Source: Panagrolaimus kolymaensis (lineage: Eukaryota; Nematoda; Chromadorea; Rhabditida; Panagrolaimidae). Taken from it: DNA of 64,000 nt. Where the stretch lies: NCBI GenBank assembly GCA_028622995.1, contig JAJQJQ010000046.1:620001-684000 (forward strand). The letters run 5' to 3'. Shown piece by piece: positions 44,040 to 55,415 of this stretch; position 1 is the first letter of the stretch, and every line of letters starts with the position of its first letter. Made by a program: the position numbers and the translations under genes. Below the pieces are notes generated by a model. The model made no database searches. It was not told where the DNA came from and saw only the letters and a program-made list of their open reading frames with translations.

Positions 44040-45086
44040 ATGGTTTCAGCAGAATTACCTAAAGAAGTTGTTGAAGATGCTAAAAAAATATGGTTTGACG
44101 GAATTATTGAAAATGCTCAAACTAATCCCGAACAAGCTTCTTCTCGAGCCCTATGTTTTGATGCAGCTTTGGATTTAGTCAAAAATGTTGTTGAAAAATA
44201 TTATATTCTTAAACCTGCAGTTCCACAACAAGTTTCTGTAGCTACTGAAACATATGAACATGTTCCACTTCCTGTAATGATATCGGTTGCTACAATAACA
44301 GAAGCACATATTCCTATTGAAAATCCGGTATTTGCTGCAATCGACACAACAGATCAATCTCGAGAAACCCGATCGATTGGTACTATTACACAAGCACCTG
44401 CTCAATCTACTGAAACTACGGAACAAGTAAATCCTCCTCAACTAGTTTCAATTGGCACCCAAACAAATGATACTCAACGAAACAAATGATCTAAAAAAGA
44501 GTTGTATTCAAAAATATTTGCATATCCAAGTAAAATTAAATGGTGTAGACGAGTTCAATATAAAATTGTTCGAAAATGTATTGCTTCTGAAGATGAATAT
44601 TGGGCAGAAGAAATTTCAAAACAATGCCAACCTCGAGCTATAATATTTTTTGCAATTCCAATTCATTGGGGCTTACAACAAGTTTTACCAGTATTTAATG
44701 TATTTAGAGATAATTCATTATTTGTTAAAGCTATAATTCCAAATTTTCATCCAATGGTAATTCTTCTTTCAGCAAATCTTCCAAATCAAGGATATGATAC
44801 TTATATTTGTTCAAATGAAACTGAATTGCTTAATGTTTTTGATTGACATCATCCGAGAGTTAAACCCACAGGCGAAATTCAGCTTCCTACACCTGAAACT
44901 TACCCGAGTGTAGCTCATCCTAATGGTGTTCCAGTTGTTGCTCAAGAATCTAGTGCTTCAAGCAATCCTCAAATTTCTTCAGCAATGATAAACACTGAAA
45001 ATCGATTGATTCCTAAGAAACCAACTCATATTGTTTTTGCAGATTCTTCTGAAGATGAAATGGACGTTGATGCTGGAAATGCTTAA
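44040..45086 (+). pseudogene. Repeat-family copy with two in-frame UGA codons (pseudogene or readthrough gene), 349 codons
   Basis: One uninterrupted frame from ATG 44040 to TAA 45086 contains just two stops, both TGA, at 44487-44489 and 44844-44846. Part 1 is the family's N-terminal domain (MVSAELPKEVVEDAKKIWFDGI... KPAVP) and a Ser/Thr/Glu-rich linker with repeated TIT/TQAP and IGTQT motifs. Part 2, between the TGAs, is one alpha/beta repeat (AIIFFAIPIHWGLQQVLPVF, VKAIIPNFHP, TYICSNETELLNVF). Part 3 is a Pro/Ser-rich tail ending FADSSEDEMDVDAGNA, like the family's acidic tail. There is no frameshift. Both TGAs sit exactly between domains. A young pseudogene is the default view; stop readthrough is the alternative. 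Confidence 0.7.
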
Positions 45087-45488
45087 ATTAAAGAAGACAT
45101 AGGCTATAAAAAATTTTATTTTTCAAAATTTGTTTAGGAGTTTAATATGGAAATTTTTTATACATAATTTCTCAATAAATAAAACAATGACTATTTAATC
45201 GATAACAATGCTATCATTTTCACCATTAAAAAAAAAATTTCTTGTAGCCGACATCATTCATTCCATATTTGTCATAACAAATAGTTCCGCTTTCATTCAT
45301 TCAAAAAAAAAAAATGCAATTGGCAATTTAATCAATTACCATCAAAAAATGTCGTAATTAATAACACAGCTTAAAAGACACGATATAGACCATTAAAAAA
45401 TTTTTGAAATATCTTTGCAAAAATTAAGCTTAATGCGAAAAGAAAAACTTGACTATCATAAATCATACATAATTTTTGCTCGTAGTTG
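45087..45488. other. Intergenic
   Basis: AT-rich; AATAAA at about 45177 may serve the upstream copy. No gene seen. Confidence 0.35.
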
Positions 45489-45540
45489 GTGTATTCAATA
45501 AGAAGCTTTTATCAGTCTCGTTATTCTATTGTCCTAATCA
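45489..45540 (+). promoter_or_regulatory. Conserved upstream module of lectin gene 1
   Basis: Contains AGAAGCTTTTATCA (reverse complement begins TGATAAAA, GATA-like) and TTGTCCTAAT, in the same order and spacing as upstream of lectin gene 2 (47163-47208), although the surrounding sequence has diverged. It lies about 140-190 bp before the start codon. Probable shared enhancer or promoter; inference. Confidence 0.5.
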
Positions 45541-45676
45541 AAATTTAGCGTTACCTCAAAAAAAGGAAATCAATAATTGTTTAAATAATTTATTTTTTTC
45601 CTCATAATAAAAAAAATTCAAATCAAACATCTTTTAATTGTTTTATTTTCACAGTGAGCATTAAATTGTGCAAGAA

Positions 45677-46755
45677 ATGATTGCTCATTTTATTTTTCTT
45701 GTATTTTATTTAACTTTTGCAATTGGTTCATGTCCGCATGGAAGTTTTGAATGGCAAACAAATTGTTTGTATTTTAAATCCGCCAACTCTGGTTTTTCAA
45801 ACGCTGAAATAACTTGCAGAAATTTGGGTGGACATTTAGCTTCCATCCACGATGGCTTTACAAATGCAGTTATTGGACGTAAGTTTTTTTTGCCAGTAAT
45901 ACTAACGAAAAATCTCTGTATCCTAAAGTCGATTAAAAAAGCTTTCGAAAACTTCATTCTTTTTAGAAGAGGCATCAAATTATTTTCAAGAAACTGGAGT
46001 ATCCGATTTTTGGATTGGTTTAAGTAAATTACAATCACAAGGAATCTGGACATGGTCTGACAATTCGTCATTTGACTATAATGATTGGAAAAAGGGTGAA
46101 CCTCATAATGTTACTGGAAATGACTGTGCCGCATTGTCTTGGTTAGATGGATATTGGAGTACACAAAATTGCTTTAAACTTAAACCTTTTGTTTGTGTAG
46201 TTTCTAACACTTTATCAACCAATACAATGCCTCCTCCAAAAACAACAATGAAATCAACAACAACAAAAAGACCAGCAACAACAACATCACAAAGCTCTTC
46301 TGGAAATTGTGATGATGGATGGGCATATTACGCACCAACAAAATCTTGTTATGGCGGCGTGAATGACCATGATCAAAATTGGAATAAATCTGAAACACGC
46401 TGTCAAAGCCTTGGAGCACATTTGCCTTCAATTCGTAATATGGATGAATTGAGATTAATCTTTAGTAAGTTTTCAATTTTATTATAAATGAAACATTTTT
46501 AACTTTTAAGATAATTACACTTTACCATTATTTTATCCTGTATGGTTAGGTTTTTATTCCACAGATAGCGGTCAAACTTGGAAATGGAGTGATGGTACAC
46601 CATTTGACTATACTGCCTGGAGTGGTGGATTTCCTTCTCAATTTCAAGGACAAAGCTGTGGTGTTATTGATGGTTATGCAGATGGTGATCCATGGTATGC
46701 AAATTACGATTGCAGTGGAACTTTTTATAGTGTGTGTAAGAAACCTTCTTTTTAG
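45677..46755 (+). CDS. Secreted double C-type lectin domain protein 1, 314 aa
   Basis: Three exons: 45677-45878, 45967-46464 and 46511-46755, giving 314 residues. Signal peptide MIAHFIFLVFYLTFAIGS. CTLD1 starts CPHGSFEWQTNCLYF and has the core ICTR-like EITCRNLGGHLASI, FWIGLSKL, TWSDNSSFDYNDWKKGEPHN and CAAL...CFKLKPFVC. A linker rich in Thr and Pro/Ser (TTMKSTTTKRPATTTSQSS) is probably O-glycosylated. CTLD2 has CDDGWAYY, KSCYG, ETRCQSLGAHLPSI, VWLGFYSTD, WSDGTPFDYTAW and CGVI...CSGTFYSVC. The Ca-binding EPN/QPD motifs are altered (EPH and absent), so sugar specificity is uncertain. Nematode CTLD proteins often take part in gut immunity. Tandem paralogue of the next gene. Confidence 0.93.
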
Positions 46756-47162
46756 TAACAATTTATATGAATAATTTTTTTTTGTTGTCGGGTTTTTTTT
46801 GCACATAATAAGAAACACTTATTTTATAAAAGTATCGTTTCGAATTTGATTTAAAAAATTTGTGAGATATATGGTTTGTAAATTTGATGATTTGAATGAT
46901 GCCTAATATTTTCATTGTTTTTATATTCGTTTAATAAACTTTTGCTTTAAAGTTATTCGCTTCTTAATTTTTGATTTATGCTTTAATGTCAATAGTATTA
47001 ACTACGATACGTTAAATCACATAAATATTATTCGATTCTTGGTAATAAATACATAAAGGAAATTAAGTGTTATTGTTTGAAAAATTTTATTACCCTACTA
47101 CTGTTTTTCTTTAGGATGAAACGAAGAACTTTGCTATCGAAAATAACCTTTCCTCTTTGTGG
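46756..47162. other. Intergenic between lectin genes
   Basis: About 400 bp plus the promoter module listed separately. AATAAA at about 46932. No gene seen. Confidence 0.4.
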
Positions 47163-47208
47163 GTGTATTATTAGAAGCTTTTATCAATCACCATTATTGT
47201 CCTAATTA
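47163..47208 (+). promoter_or_regulatory. Conserved upstream module of lectin gene 2
   Basis: AGAAGCTTTTATCAATCA followed by TATTGTCCTAAT, matching the module upstream of lectin gene 1 in order and spacing. TTTTATCA is a GATA-type site on the minus strand. About 145-190 bp before the start codon. Confidence 0.5.
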
Positions 47209-47353
47209 AATTAAGGATAGGCTCAAAATAAAGAAAGTAATTGCTTGTTTGATCAAATGATTTTTCAATATCATATTAAAAAGTTTTCTTTTAAAAAGAA
47301 CTTTTTATTTATACTTTGATTTTTTCACTTTTGTCATATAATTTTGACAAAGG

Positions 47354-48426
47354 ATGCTCGCTCAATTTATTTTTCTTGTATTTTGTTTAACTTTTGTGAT
47401 TGGTTCATGTCCACATGGAAGCTTTGAATGGCAAACAAATTGTTTGTTTTATAAAATTGCAGGTGAAGGATTTGCAGATGCTGAAATAACTTGTCGACAT
47501 TTGGGCGGACATTTAGCTTCCATCCACGATGGCTTCACAAACGCAGTTATTGGACGTAAGTTGGGCAACTTATTTCACTAAAAAATTTCATGTTAAAGGA
47601 CATTAAAAAGTTGCTTTAAAAAAATAATTTTTAGAAGAAGCATCAAACCATTTTCAACAAAGTGCTGTAAGGGATTTTTGGATTGGCGGAACTAAATTAC
47701 AATCAAATGGAACTTGGACGTGGATTGATAATACCCCATTTGATTATACTGATTGGAAAAAAGGTCAACCTAAAAATTATGAATGTGTTGCTCAATCATG
47801 GGAAGATGGATATTGGAGCGCACAAAGTTGCTTTAAACTCAAGCCTTATGTTTGTGCAGTTCCCAATAGTATTGATACCACCACCACAATCGTACAAACA
47901 ACAAAAAAAAGCACAACACAAAAGACAACAACAAAATCGACAACAACATTTACAACGAGCTTTCCATCTTCGGGTAACTGTGATGCCGGGTGGTTATATT
48001 ATGAACCAACAAAATCTTGCTACGGTGGCTTTGTTGCAGATAGTCAAAATTGGAATACATCAGAAACACGATGTCAAAGCCTTGGAGGACATTTGCCTTC
48101 AGCCCATAGCATGGATGAATTACGTTTCATTGATAGTAAGTTTCTCTGTTTTATAAATGTGAAATAACTTTTTATTTTAAGACAATTATACTTTACCATT
48201 ATATCATTCGGTATGGTTAGGTTTTTATTCCACAGATAGTGGCCAAACTTTTCACTGGAGTGATGGTACCCCGTTTGATTTTGTAGCGTGGGGCACTGAT
48301 GAACCAGCAAACATTCAAGGGCGAAGTTGTGGTGTTATTGATAGTTTTGAACAAGGAGATCCATGGTATACAAATGACCAATGTACTGAGCTTTGGTATA
48401 GTGTATGCAAGAAACCTTCCTTTTAA
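47354..48426 (+). CDS. Secreted double C-type lectin domain protein 2, 315 aa
   Basis: Three exons: 47354-47555, 47635-48135 and 48182-48426; lengths 202, 501 and 245 nt versus 202, 498 and 245 in lectin 1. Signal peptide MLAQFIFLVFCLTFVIGS. CTLD1: CPHGSFEWQTNCLFY, ITCRHLGGHLASI, FWIGGTKL, TWIDNTPFDYTDWKKGQPKNYECV, CFKLKPYVC. A Thr/Lys linker (TIVQTTKKSTTQKTTTKSTTT) follows. CTLD2: CDAGWLYY, CYGGF, TRCQSLGGHLPSA, VWLGFYSTDSGQTFHWSDGTPFD, WGTDEPANIQGRSCGVI (an EPxN variant), CTELWYSVC. A long shadow frame (47683-48156) in another phase runs through exon 2 and is not a gene. Sugar specificity is unknown. Confidence 0.93.
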
Positions 48427-49037
48427 CCAATCTGATTTATATTATGAAGTTATTTTTTATTTTTTTTACACTTGTTAAAAAATTGTAAGGCTATATAAAG
48501 CGTTATAAAAAATTATTAAAATATGAATTCAATATTTTAATAAGACATAAAAATTGTAAGACATAAACAGTAAACTCAATTGAAAAATAGCTGAAAGTTT
48601 ATTATAAAAATTTTTTACACTTTGTAAACAAGCATAATTTTAAAGCGTTAAGATTCCAATTTACATAACATCCATCTCTAATAATAATAAAAAAAAATAA
48701 AAAAATAAAGAAATTAGGCTGCTCTATCTTCATATCAAAGATGATTAGATGGGAATAGTCAAAACTTAATGATTATGTCATCCTCGGTTATGCTCTTTTT
48801 TCTCCAACCTTTCTCTTAAAGTTATCAAATAAATTACAAGAATATTCAATTTAATATGAGCCTTTGCAAAAAAATAACCGCAGGTATGATAGAAAGGCTG
48901 ATGGAATTCATTGAGGGACAATTAATGCGTAAACAAAAAAAACTAAAAAACAATTTCTTCCTTTTTTTCATTCATTCGGCATTTTCTATTGAATATTCTT
49001 TCTCGAAAAAGTCTGAAGATTTATATATTCATTTCCA
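48427..49037. other. Intergenic
   Basis: About 610 bp, AT-rich. An open frame 48856-49110 overlaps the next copy in another phase and is a shadow. No element seen. Confidence 0.35.
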
Positions 49038-49364
49038 ATGGCTGCTCAATTACCACAAGAAATTACTGAAGATGCTGAAAAATGGTGGTTCCAAGAAATT
49101 CGAGAATTAGCTTTCAAAAATCCTTTACAAGCTTCAGCTCGATCCCTCTGTTTTGATGGAGCTTTGAATCTCGTCAAAAATATTGCTGATAAATATTATA
49201 TTCCTAAGTATGGAAATCAGAATCAACTTCTATTAGCTCCAGAAAGCCAACCAGAAACAGAGATTCTTGGTGGAGAAAATCTTCAAAATAATATAATCTT
49301 TGCAGCTCCATTTCGTCCACATTGGGTAAATACCATTTCCATTTCTTTTAATTTTAATTTGTGA
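49038..49364 (+). pseudogene. Truncated repeat-family copy (N-terminal domain plus start of a repeat)
   Basis: MAAQLPQEITEDAEKWWFQEI... through LNLVKNIADKYYIPKY is the family's N-terminal domain, intact. It is followed by a short linker and what resembles the start of a repeat (FAAPFRPHWVNTISISFNFN, compare IAGENHPSWAQNIQYNI), then a stop at 49364. The remaining repeats are missing; the sequence beyond belongs to the 3' exon of the convergent FLYWCH-like gene, which overlaps by 132 bp. Either a truncated pseudogene or a short 108-residue protein. Confidence 0.6.
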
Positions 49365-50766
49365 AGAATCAAATATTTTTCCTTCTTTTTGAGGTTGACA
49401 AATATGATCGTTTTTTGTACCATATTTCACAATAATTTTTTCGGTATTTCTATAATGTATTTTAACCGACACCATTATTTTGAGCAAACTACAATTTTTG
49501 CAAACAAAGAGATCTGTTCCCTTCTCCTTTTTCAAAAAATATGTATAGCATAATTCAGAATTTTCAGAATCATAAATTGTTAGAATCTCTTTTTTGGTTC
49601 CATCATCATGAATATAATGCTCAAGTTTATAATTTGGCTTGTTTAGCTTCACCAATCCTTTGATATGCTTTGAAATATCCTTGTTGATTTCTAATGATGG
49701 AGATTTTTTGGTTGATATTTTCTCGGATACAATGGTGTTTCTTTCAGTGCTATCCAGATTCTTTGTAGTTGGCAAAACAATTATTTCATCTCCATTGCTT
49801 ATGATTGAATTAGAGGTGTTTGCTTCTTGTTGCAAAGTTTCTTCAAAGTCCAAATCAATAACTTCCATATGATCATAATTTTGGGGTTTGCGACATTGAT
49901 TAATTGAAACTGATTTACGCTTCTTTGGCGTAGGTGTCATTGTTCCATCAACTCTTGAAATATTTTCAGGTGATGAAGTATCGATTTCGCAAGCAGCGTA
50001 ATTTCTCTTTAATGAGCTTAATGGAGATTGTGGGCCCACATTTCTATAATTTGGAAATACATAAAATAGCTTTCGGAATAAATTAGTTTATCTTACGTTT
50101 TTTTGGTTTCAGGAGTTTTATTCTCTTTCTTATCATTAATTTCCAAGGTAAGGCTACTAATCGATTGCGATGAATTATTCGAATTAATGGGAGATCTAAA
50201 AAATAAGAGCGTAACTATAATAGTTTTTTTTCAAATATTTTTGAAAGCTTCATAAAAAGTTTTTGAAGAATTTAAAAAGGAATTAGAAAGGAAGAAAACA
50301 AATTCTTACAATCCTACTACAATGAAGCAATTTAATAATAAACTTACTCATCACTTTCGTCGCCTTCAGTTAAGTCCACAACTTCAACTTTTATTTGAGT
50401 AACTTTTTGTTCTGGAAGAATATCAATAAAGTCATGCTTTTCTTTATCAGAAAGTGAACCAATAATTTCATTTCTAATTTGGACCAAGCGATATGAAGGG
50501 GTTTCATTTGTTTGAATTTCATACAAAATTCGAGTTAAAAATAATCGGAGGGTTGCACGAAAATGGTTAATATCCATTGCATTTCCACTCAAAAGCTGAA
50601 AATATATTTATGTATACCGACTTTTGTTAATATTTTCCAAAAAAGGGCTCACTTTAAATTCTTTATAAGTTTTGAATACTTCCTCACAATATTGTTTATC
50701 AGGAAAAATCATTGCAAATCCTTTTGTATCGTTATCAATCACACAAAAAATATTCTGACCATCCAT
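49233..50766 (-). CDS. FLYWCH/zinc-finger-like nuclear protein, 423 aa
   Basis: Four exons: 50766-50653, 50595-50348, 50195-50097 and 50043-49233, in phase, giving 423 residues. The N-terminal part (MDGQNIFCVIDNDTKG..., about 1-105) is helical and not recognised. Acidic and psi-K-x-E motifs follow (QIKVEVVDLTEGDESDE). The middle is Ser/Thr/Lys-rich with a basic cluster TPKKRKS (nuclear). Residues about 300-380 resemble a FLYWCH or WRKY-GCM1-like zinc domain: ELCYTYFLKK, FVCKNC, then KYGTKNDHICQP, giving Cys-x2-Cys and His-x-Cys ligands. Predicted DNA-binding and nuclear. The last 40 or so residues are read antisense through a truncated copy of the repeat family, so the native C-terminus has probably been replaced. 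Confidence 0.6.
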
Positions 50767-51145
50767 CTTTGTTTACTTGATATTTTTTCTTTAGCCTTTA
50801 CCTCTTGAAACCGCTAAATATATCATACATTTATTTTGAAAATGAACTAATCAACATATCAATCAAGTTGCACAATTCTGCTATGTGTATTTTTTTCACA
50901 GACTTTACTAACCTAAAATTTTTTTAAACTTTCGATTTTTTTTCGACGTTCAAAATTTTTGGTTTAGAAAAGGGTTGCTTGACCATTCCCAAAGATATAA
51001 ATGGTACTTGCGCAAGCTCAACTCACTAGATGTGAAAAAAAAGACAAAATGAGCAAAAAATAAATAATCGTTTATTTTAACAAAGTATTTACAAACAAAT
51101 TTAAATATTTCTCTTATGCTTTTTAAACTTTAAATTAATTTAAAA
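50767..51145. other. Intergenic
   Basis: 379 bp; AT-rich, no feature seen. Confidence 0.35.
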
Positions 51146-53016
51146 TTAAGGACTTAATTCTTCCCTGTCATTATCAATGTTTGAAGCGCTATCGGTTATT
51201 GTGTTTTCAAATTCCATTACTTCATTTTCATCAAATGGCATTCTTTCTGCAAGAATAAATCCAATGCAACCCAAAATTCCTGCCCCAACCAAAATTAATA
51301 AATACCATTGAAGTTCGAGAACTGTGCCAATAAAAAACGCTGCCGAAGTTAAAAGGCACTAAAAAAATTGAATATTTTTTTGTGGTTAAAATAAAAAAAA
51401 CGACGAACTTGATAAAACTTGTAAATAGAAAAAGCTTCAGCGGTATTTGTTTTGTATTTAGTGATTAAACATGCAAATAATTGAGTATTCCAACATGCAT
51501 CTCCAAAGCCAAGAAAAAATCCACAAATAAGAGCAATGGCGAGACTGGGTTTTCCAATGATTGCATAGTCATCGGTTTTATGCAAGGATGCATTTTTGGG
51601 GAAATTTAGGAAAACCGCAACAAAAACAAATAGGTGTATTACATATCCAAGTAATGCGATAGTGATACGGCTAATTCGCTTTGTGTATTCTTTCAAAAAT
51701 CCAAATAAAAAACCAGCTAAAAATAAATTAAAAAAAATTAATTTTGCAAACAACTTTTAAATCATCCGATAATCGCTATACATTTTTTTTTCTTTTATGC
51801 GTCTTCTTCAAAATTTGGTGAAGAAAAAAAAACTTACATGAAGCTTGTCCCAAACCAATGGCAATAACATTAAAAGCTAAATATTGTTTTGTATTTGGTC
51901 CAAGCATTTTTGTATATGAAACACAGGTAGAATAAATAGAACTAAAAAATGATAAAATAACTCCGCTATACATAAAAGTAAATGCAAGATAAAACATTCG
52001 TCGAGTAAAAAATAATTTTAAAGTTGAAACTAAAAAAAGTAAAAGTTTATTTTAAAAAATTAAACTTTAAAATTTTACTTAAAAGTTGTCGATGAGAAAG
52101 TTGCCTTCTTTTTTCTTGTTCTTCCACAAGCAAAGTATCTTCATTGGTAGGTGTTCTAAGAAATGCCATTAACGCGGCTGCTCCAACAGTGATAGCAGTG
52201 AAAACGGTGGATAAAATTAAAACAGTTGATTTGGAAATGTCATCATCGTCATCATTGTTATTTTTGGTGAATGAAAAAACCACACATAGGAAAATACCAC
52301 CGCCGATGAGACTAAAAAAATTATTTGTAGCCTAACTTTCCTGATAAAAACAAAACTAATCTAAAAGTTGTGGTTGGTTTTTCAGTCAAGGTATGAAAAG
52401 TTTGGGTTTTATAATCAAAAATTTCCTTTTTAAATGAACCAAAAAATTTTAAGAAAATTTTTATGAAATAAATAAGTATTTTTCCATAGTTTTTCAAATG
52501 CACCAAAACCCAAGTGCTTACCATGCTTGTGAAATAGCCCAAAATATTGAAGTATGAATGCTTGCAGTTACATCCGTCGAATTAATTGCAATGTATTTTC
52601 CTTGAGAAGCAAAAAGTATTGAACCTCCAATTCCAACTAATGCAGAAGAAAAATATAAAAAATATTCATTTAAAAATAAAAATCCACATACATAAGTTGC
52701 ATAACATAAAACTCCAACGGTTAAAGACCATTTAGGTTTTAATAAATTTACTATTACTGGAGCAATAAACGTTGCAAATGTAAAAACTCCATAAACTATT
52801 GCTGAACTAAAAAATGAAAATCATGAGAGTAATTTAGGGAAAAATATTCGTAAAAATGTTTTACCTAATATAACCCGCATGTTCAGATAAATTATAATGT
52901 TTACTTGAAGTCACCGTTTCAACAATAAAACCTTGAGCATTGAAAGCAGTTAAAAATAAGAAAAAGCTAATAGAAAGTTGTAAAACATTAAAGGTTTCAG
53001 GTTTAATTCCCAGCAT
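51146..53016 (-). CDS. UNC-93-like membrane protein (major facilitator superfamily), paralogue 1, 460 aa
   Basis: Six exons: 53016-52865, 52806-52522, 52311-52079, 52029-51838, 51716-51409 and 51358-51146, in phase. About 11-12 transmembrane segments. Family motifs include FNAQGFIVETV, AGYISSAIVYG, YFLYFSSALVGIGGSILFASQGKY, LIGGGIF, FMYSGVILSFFSSIYSTCVSYT, GPNTKQYLAFNVIAIGLGQ, and FFLGFGDACWNTQLFACL. UNC-93 proteins are MFS-fold; in C. elegans UNC-93 regulates the SUP-9 two-pore K channel, whereas many nematode paralogues are uncharacterised. A hydrophilic, Asp-rich loop (NNNDDDDDISKS) lies between transmembrane segments. Tandem with a close paralogue 744 bp upstream that has the same exon pattern. 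Intron 2 (206 bp) contains a chance open frame. Confidence 0.88.
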
Positions 53017-53759
53017 AGTTTTATAACTAAAATTTTCACCGAATTATAAACCTTAGCAAACGCGAAATGACTAGTTTTGATGCGGAAAATTTTTTAGCTT
53101 CAAAATTGTAAATAAAAATATTTTTTGATGGCAGAAACTAACAACGAAAAATGTAAATAAACAAATAAATAAATTTATTAATAGAACTAAACATTTTTTT
53201 GATCTCAATGGATACTTCAAACACCTATGATTTAACTAAAAAAAATGTGTCTGCCAAAATAATCAAAATTGAGTAAGTTAATTGGAGGAAAAATGGAAGA
53301 AAGGTAGCTTATCAAAAAAAACTTGTTTCATTTTTTTATAGCTTCCTGGTGGTGGACTGCTTGTTACTTGATTAGCGATCTCTGAGACTACCAAAGAGAA
53401 AAATGGGAAATAAGTAAGGAAAAACTTCTTTGGTTTTAAAGTACATACAAAATTCCAAAAGTAACAAAGTTGGAAGGTGTGAAAAATAAACAAAATATAA
53501 AAACAAGATGGTGGTTGTTTATTTAGTAAATCAGATCATGCTGCTTGTTTTCAATAAGATCGCGTTGCCAAAAATTAAGTAATTTTAATTTTTTGAACAT
53601 GGCAACAGCTGCAGCTGATTCACAATTAATTTATTTTTGCAAAAAACAAAACAAAAAAGTGAAGACTTTTTGTTTCATAATTTTTTATATTTTAGTTTTC
53701 GATCAGTAAAATTTAATCGATTAATTTATATTTTAAAAAAATTATTATATACAAAAAAA
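53017..53759. other. Intergenic between the UNC-93-like genes
   Basis: AT-rich, no supported gene; a minus-strand open frame at 53278-53493 lacks features. Confidence 0.35.
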
Positions 53760-55415
53760 CTATTTAGTTTCAAGTTCCGAAGGCAACATTTGATTTGAAG
53801 CTTTTTCAAGCATGCAAATATTATTTGTACTAATTTTTATTTCATCTGATGGTAGTCTTTCTGCAAGAATAAATCCAATGCAACCCAAAATCCCTGCCAC
53901 AACCAAAATTAATAAATACCATTGAAGCTCAAGAACAGCGCCAATAAAGAAAGCAGTGGAAGTTAAAAGACACTAAATTTTTTTTTGCATATTTATATTT
54001 TCTTGCTGCATAAAATTAAAAACAAACTTGAAAGAATTTAAATATTGAAAAAGCTTCAGCACTTTGTTTTTTATATTTTGACATAAGCATAGTATAAATT
54101 TGAGTATTCCAACATGCATCACCAAAACCCAAAAAGAATGCGCATGCAAGAGCAATAATGAGATTTGGTTTTCCAATGATAGCAAAGTCATCAGTTTTTC
54201 TCAATGAAGCTTCATGAGGAAAATTTAAATAAACTGCAAAGAAAACGAATAAATGAATAATATTTCCAACGATTACAATTGAACTGCTGCCTATCTTTTT
54301 CGTGAACCCTCCAAGAAATCGAAGGGTGACTCCAGCTGAAATTTTTTTTGCATGTATCTTAAAACAAGAAAAAAAGTTTAAAAAAGCTTACAAGTTACAT
54401 GTCCAAATCCAATGGAAATAGCACAAAATGCAAGATATTGTTTTGTATTTGGTCCTAATCCATGAGTATATGAAACACAAGTTAAATAAATTGAACTCCA
54501 AAAAGATAGAGTAACACCACTGTACATAAAAGTTAATGAAAGTAAAAGCATTCGTTTAGTTGCCATTAATTTAAATGTTGAAACTAAAATCAATTTTTAA
54601 GGTGCTTCAAAGTTTATTAGTTTGGCGACTTACATATTTTCTTTTTATGTGAAACTCTATCGTTTCTTACTTTATTTTTCTCTGTGATTTGAGGATCGAT
54701 TGATGGCATTCGAAGAAATGCCATCAAAATAGCAGCTCCAATGGAGATCCCGGTAAAAGCACACGATAATATTTTCACAGTCGATTTAGAAATATCATCT
54801 GTGTCATGGGTATTTGCAAAAACGATATAAAGAAAAAGGCCGCCACCAATTAGACTAAAATCAAAGAGGTATTTTAGATAAATTTAGTTTTAAGTTGGAC
54901 TCACCATGCTTTTGATACAGCCCAATAAATGGAACTTAGTTTACCTGCAGTTTCATCGGTAGAATTAATAGCATTATATTTCCCTTGTGAAGCAAAAAGT
55001 ATTGAACCTCCAAATCCAACTAATGCAGAAGAAAAATAAAGAAAATATTCATTTAAAAATAAAAATCCAATTTCGTATGTTGCATAACAAAATACTCCAA
55101 TAACCAGAGCTTTTTTAATTCCTAATAAACCAACAATGGGAGGAGCAGTAAAATTTGCAAATGTGAAAACTCCATAAATTATGGCCATACTAAAATCAAT
55201 CTTTCAAAAAAGAGTAATAATTGCATTATTTTTCTATGAATAAAATTATAATCCGACACTTACCTGATATATCCAGCATGTTTAGCGATATCATAATTTC
55301 CACTTGTAACAACAGTTTGTACAATAAAACCTTGAGCATTAAAAGCAACTAAAAATAGTGAAAATCCTGTGGCTAATTGTAAAACATTAAATGTTTCTGA
55401 TTGAAGCCCCAACAT
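53760..55415 (-). CDS. UNC-93-like membrane protein, paralogue 2, 456 aa
   Basis: Six exons: 55415-55264, 55189-54905, 54854-54634, 54583-54392, 54335-54028 and 53972-53760. Exons 1, 2, 4, 5 and 6 have exactly the lengths of paralogue 1 (152, 285, 192, 308, 213 nt); only exon 3 differs (221 versus 233). Motifs: FNAQGFIVQTV, GGSILFASQGKYNAINS, LIGGGLFLYIVFA, FMYSGVTLSFWSSIYLTCVSYT, GLGPNTKQYLAF, FFLGFGDACWNTQIY, ILGCIGFILAERLP. MFS-fold transporter or channel regulator of the plasma membrane; the substrate is unknown. Complete, no defect. Confidence 0.88.

Noticed and set aside
44487..44846. UGA as selenocysteine in the repeat-family copy
   Set aside because: The TGAs replace no conserved Cys in paralogues and lie in linkers; no SECIS element was identified by eye, though this was not computed.
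47683..48156. 157-codon open frame in lectin gene 2
   Set aside because: Shadow in another phase of a CTLD exon; no signal peptide or domain, while the CTLD frame has all conserved Cys and Trp.
52316..52521. Extra coding exon in UNC-93-like paralogue 1
   Set aside because: Paralogue 2 joins the flanking exons directly, and the open frame in the intron has no counterpart there.
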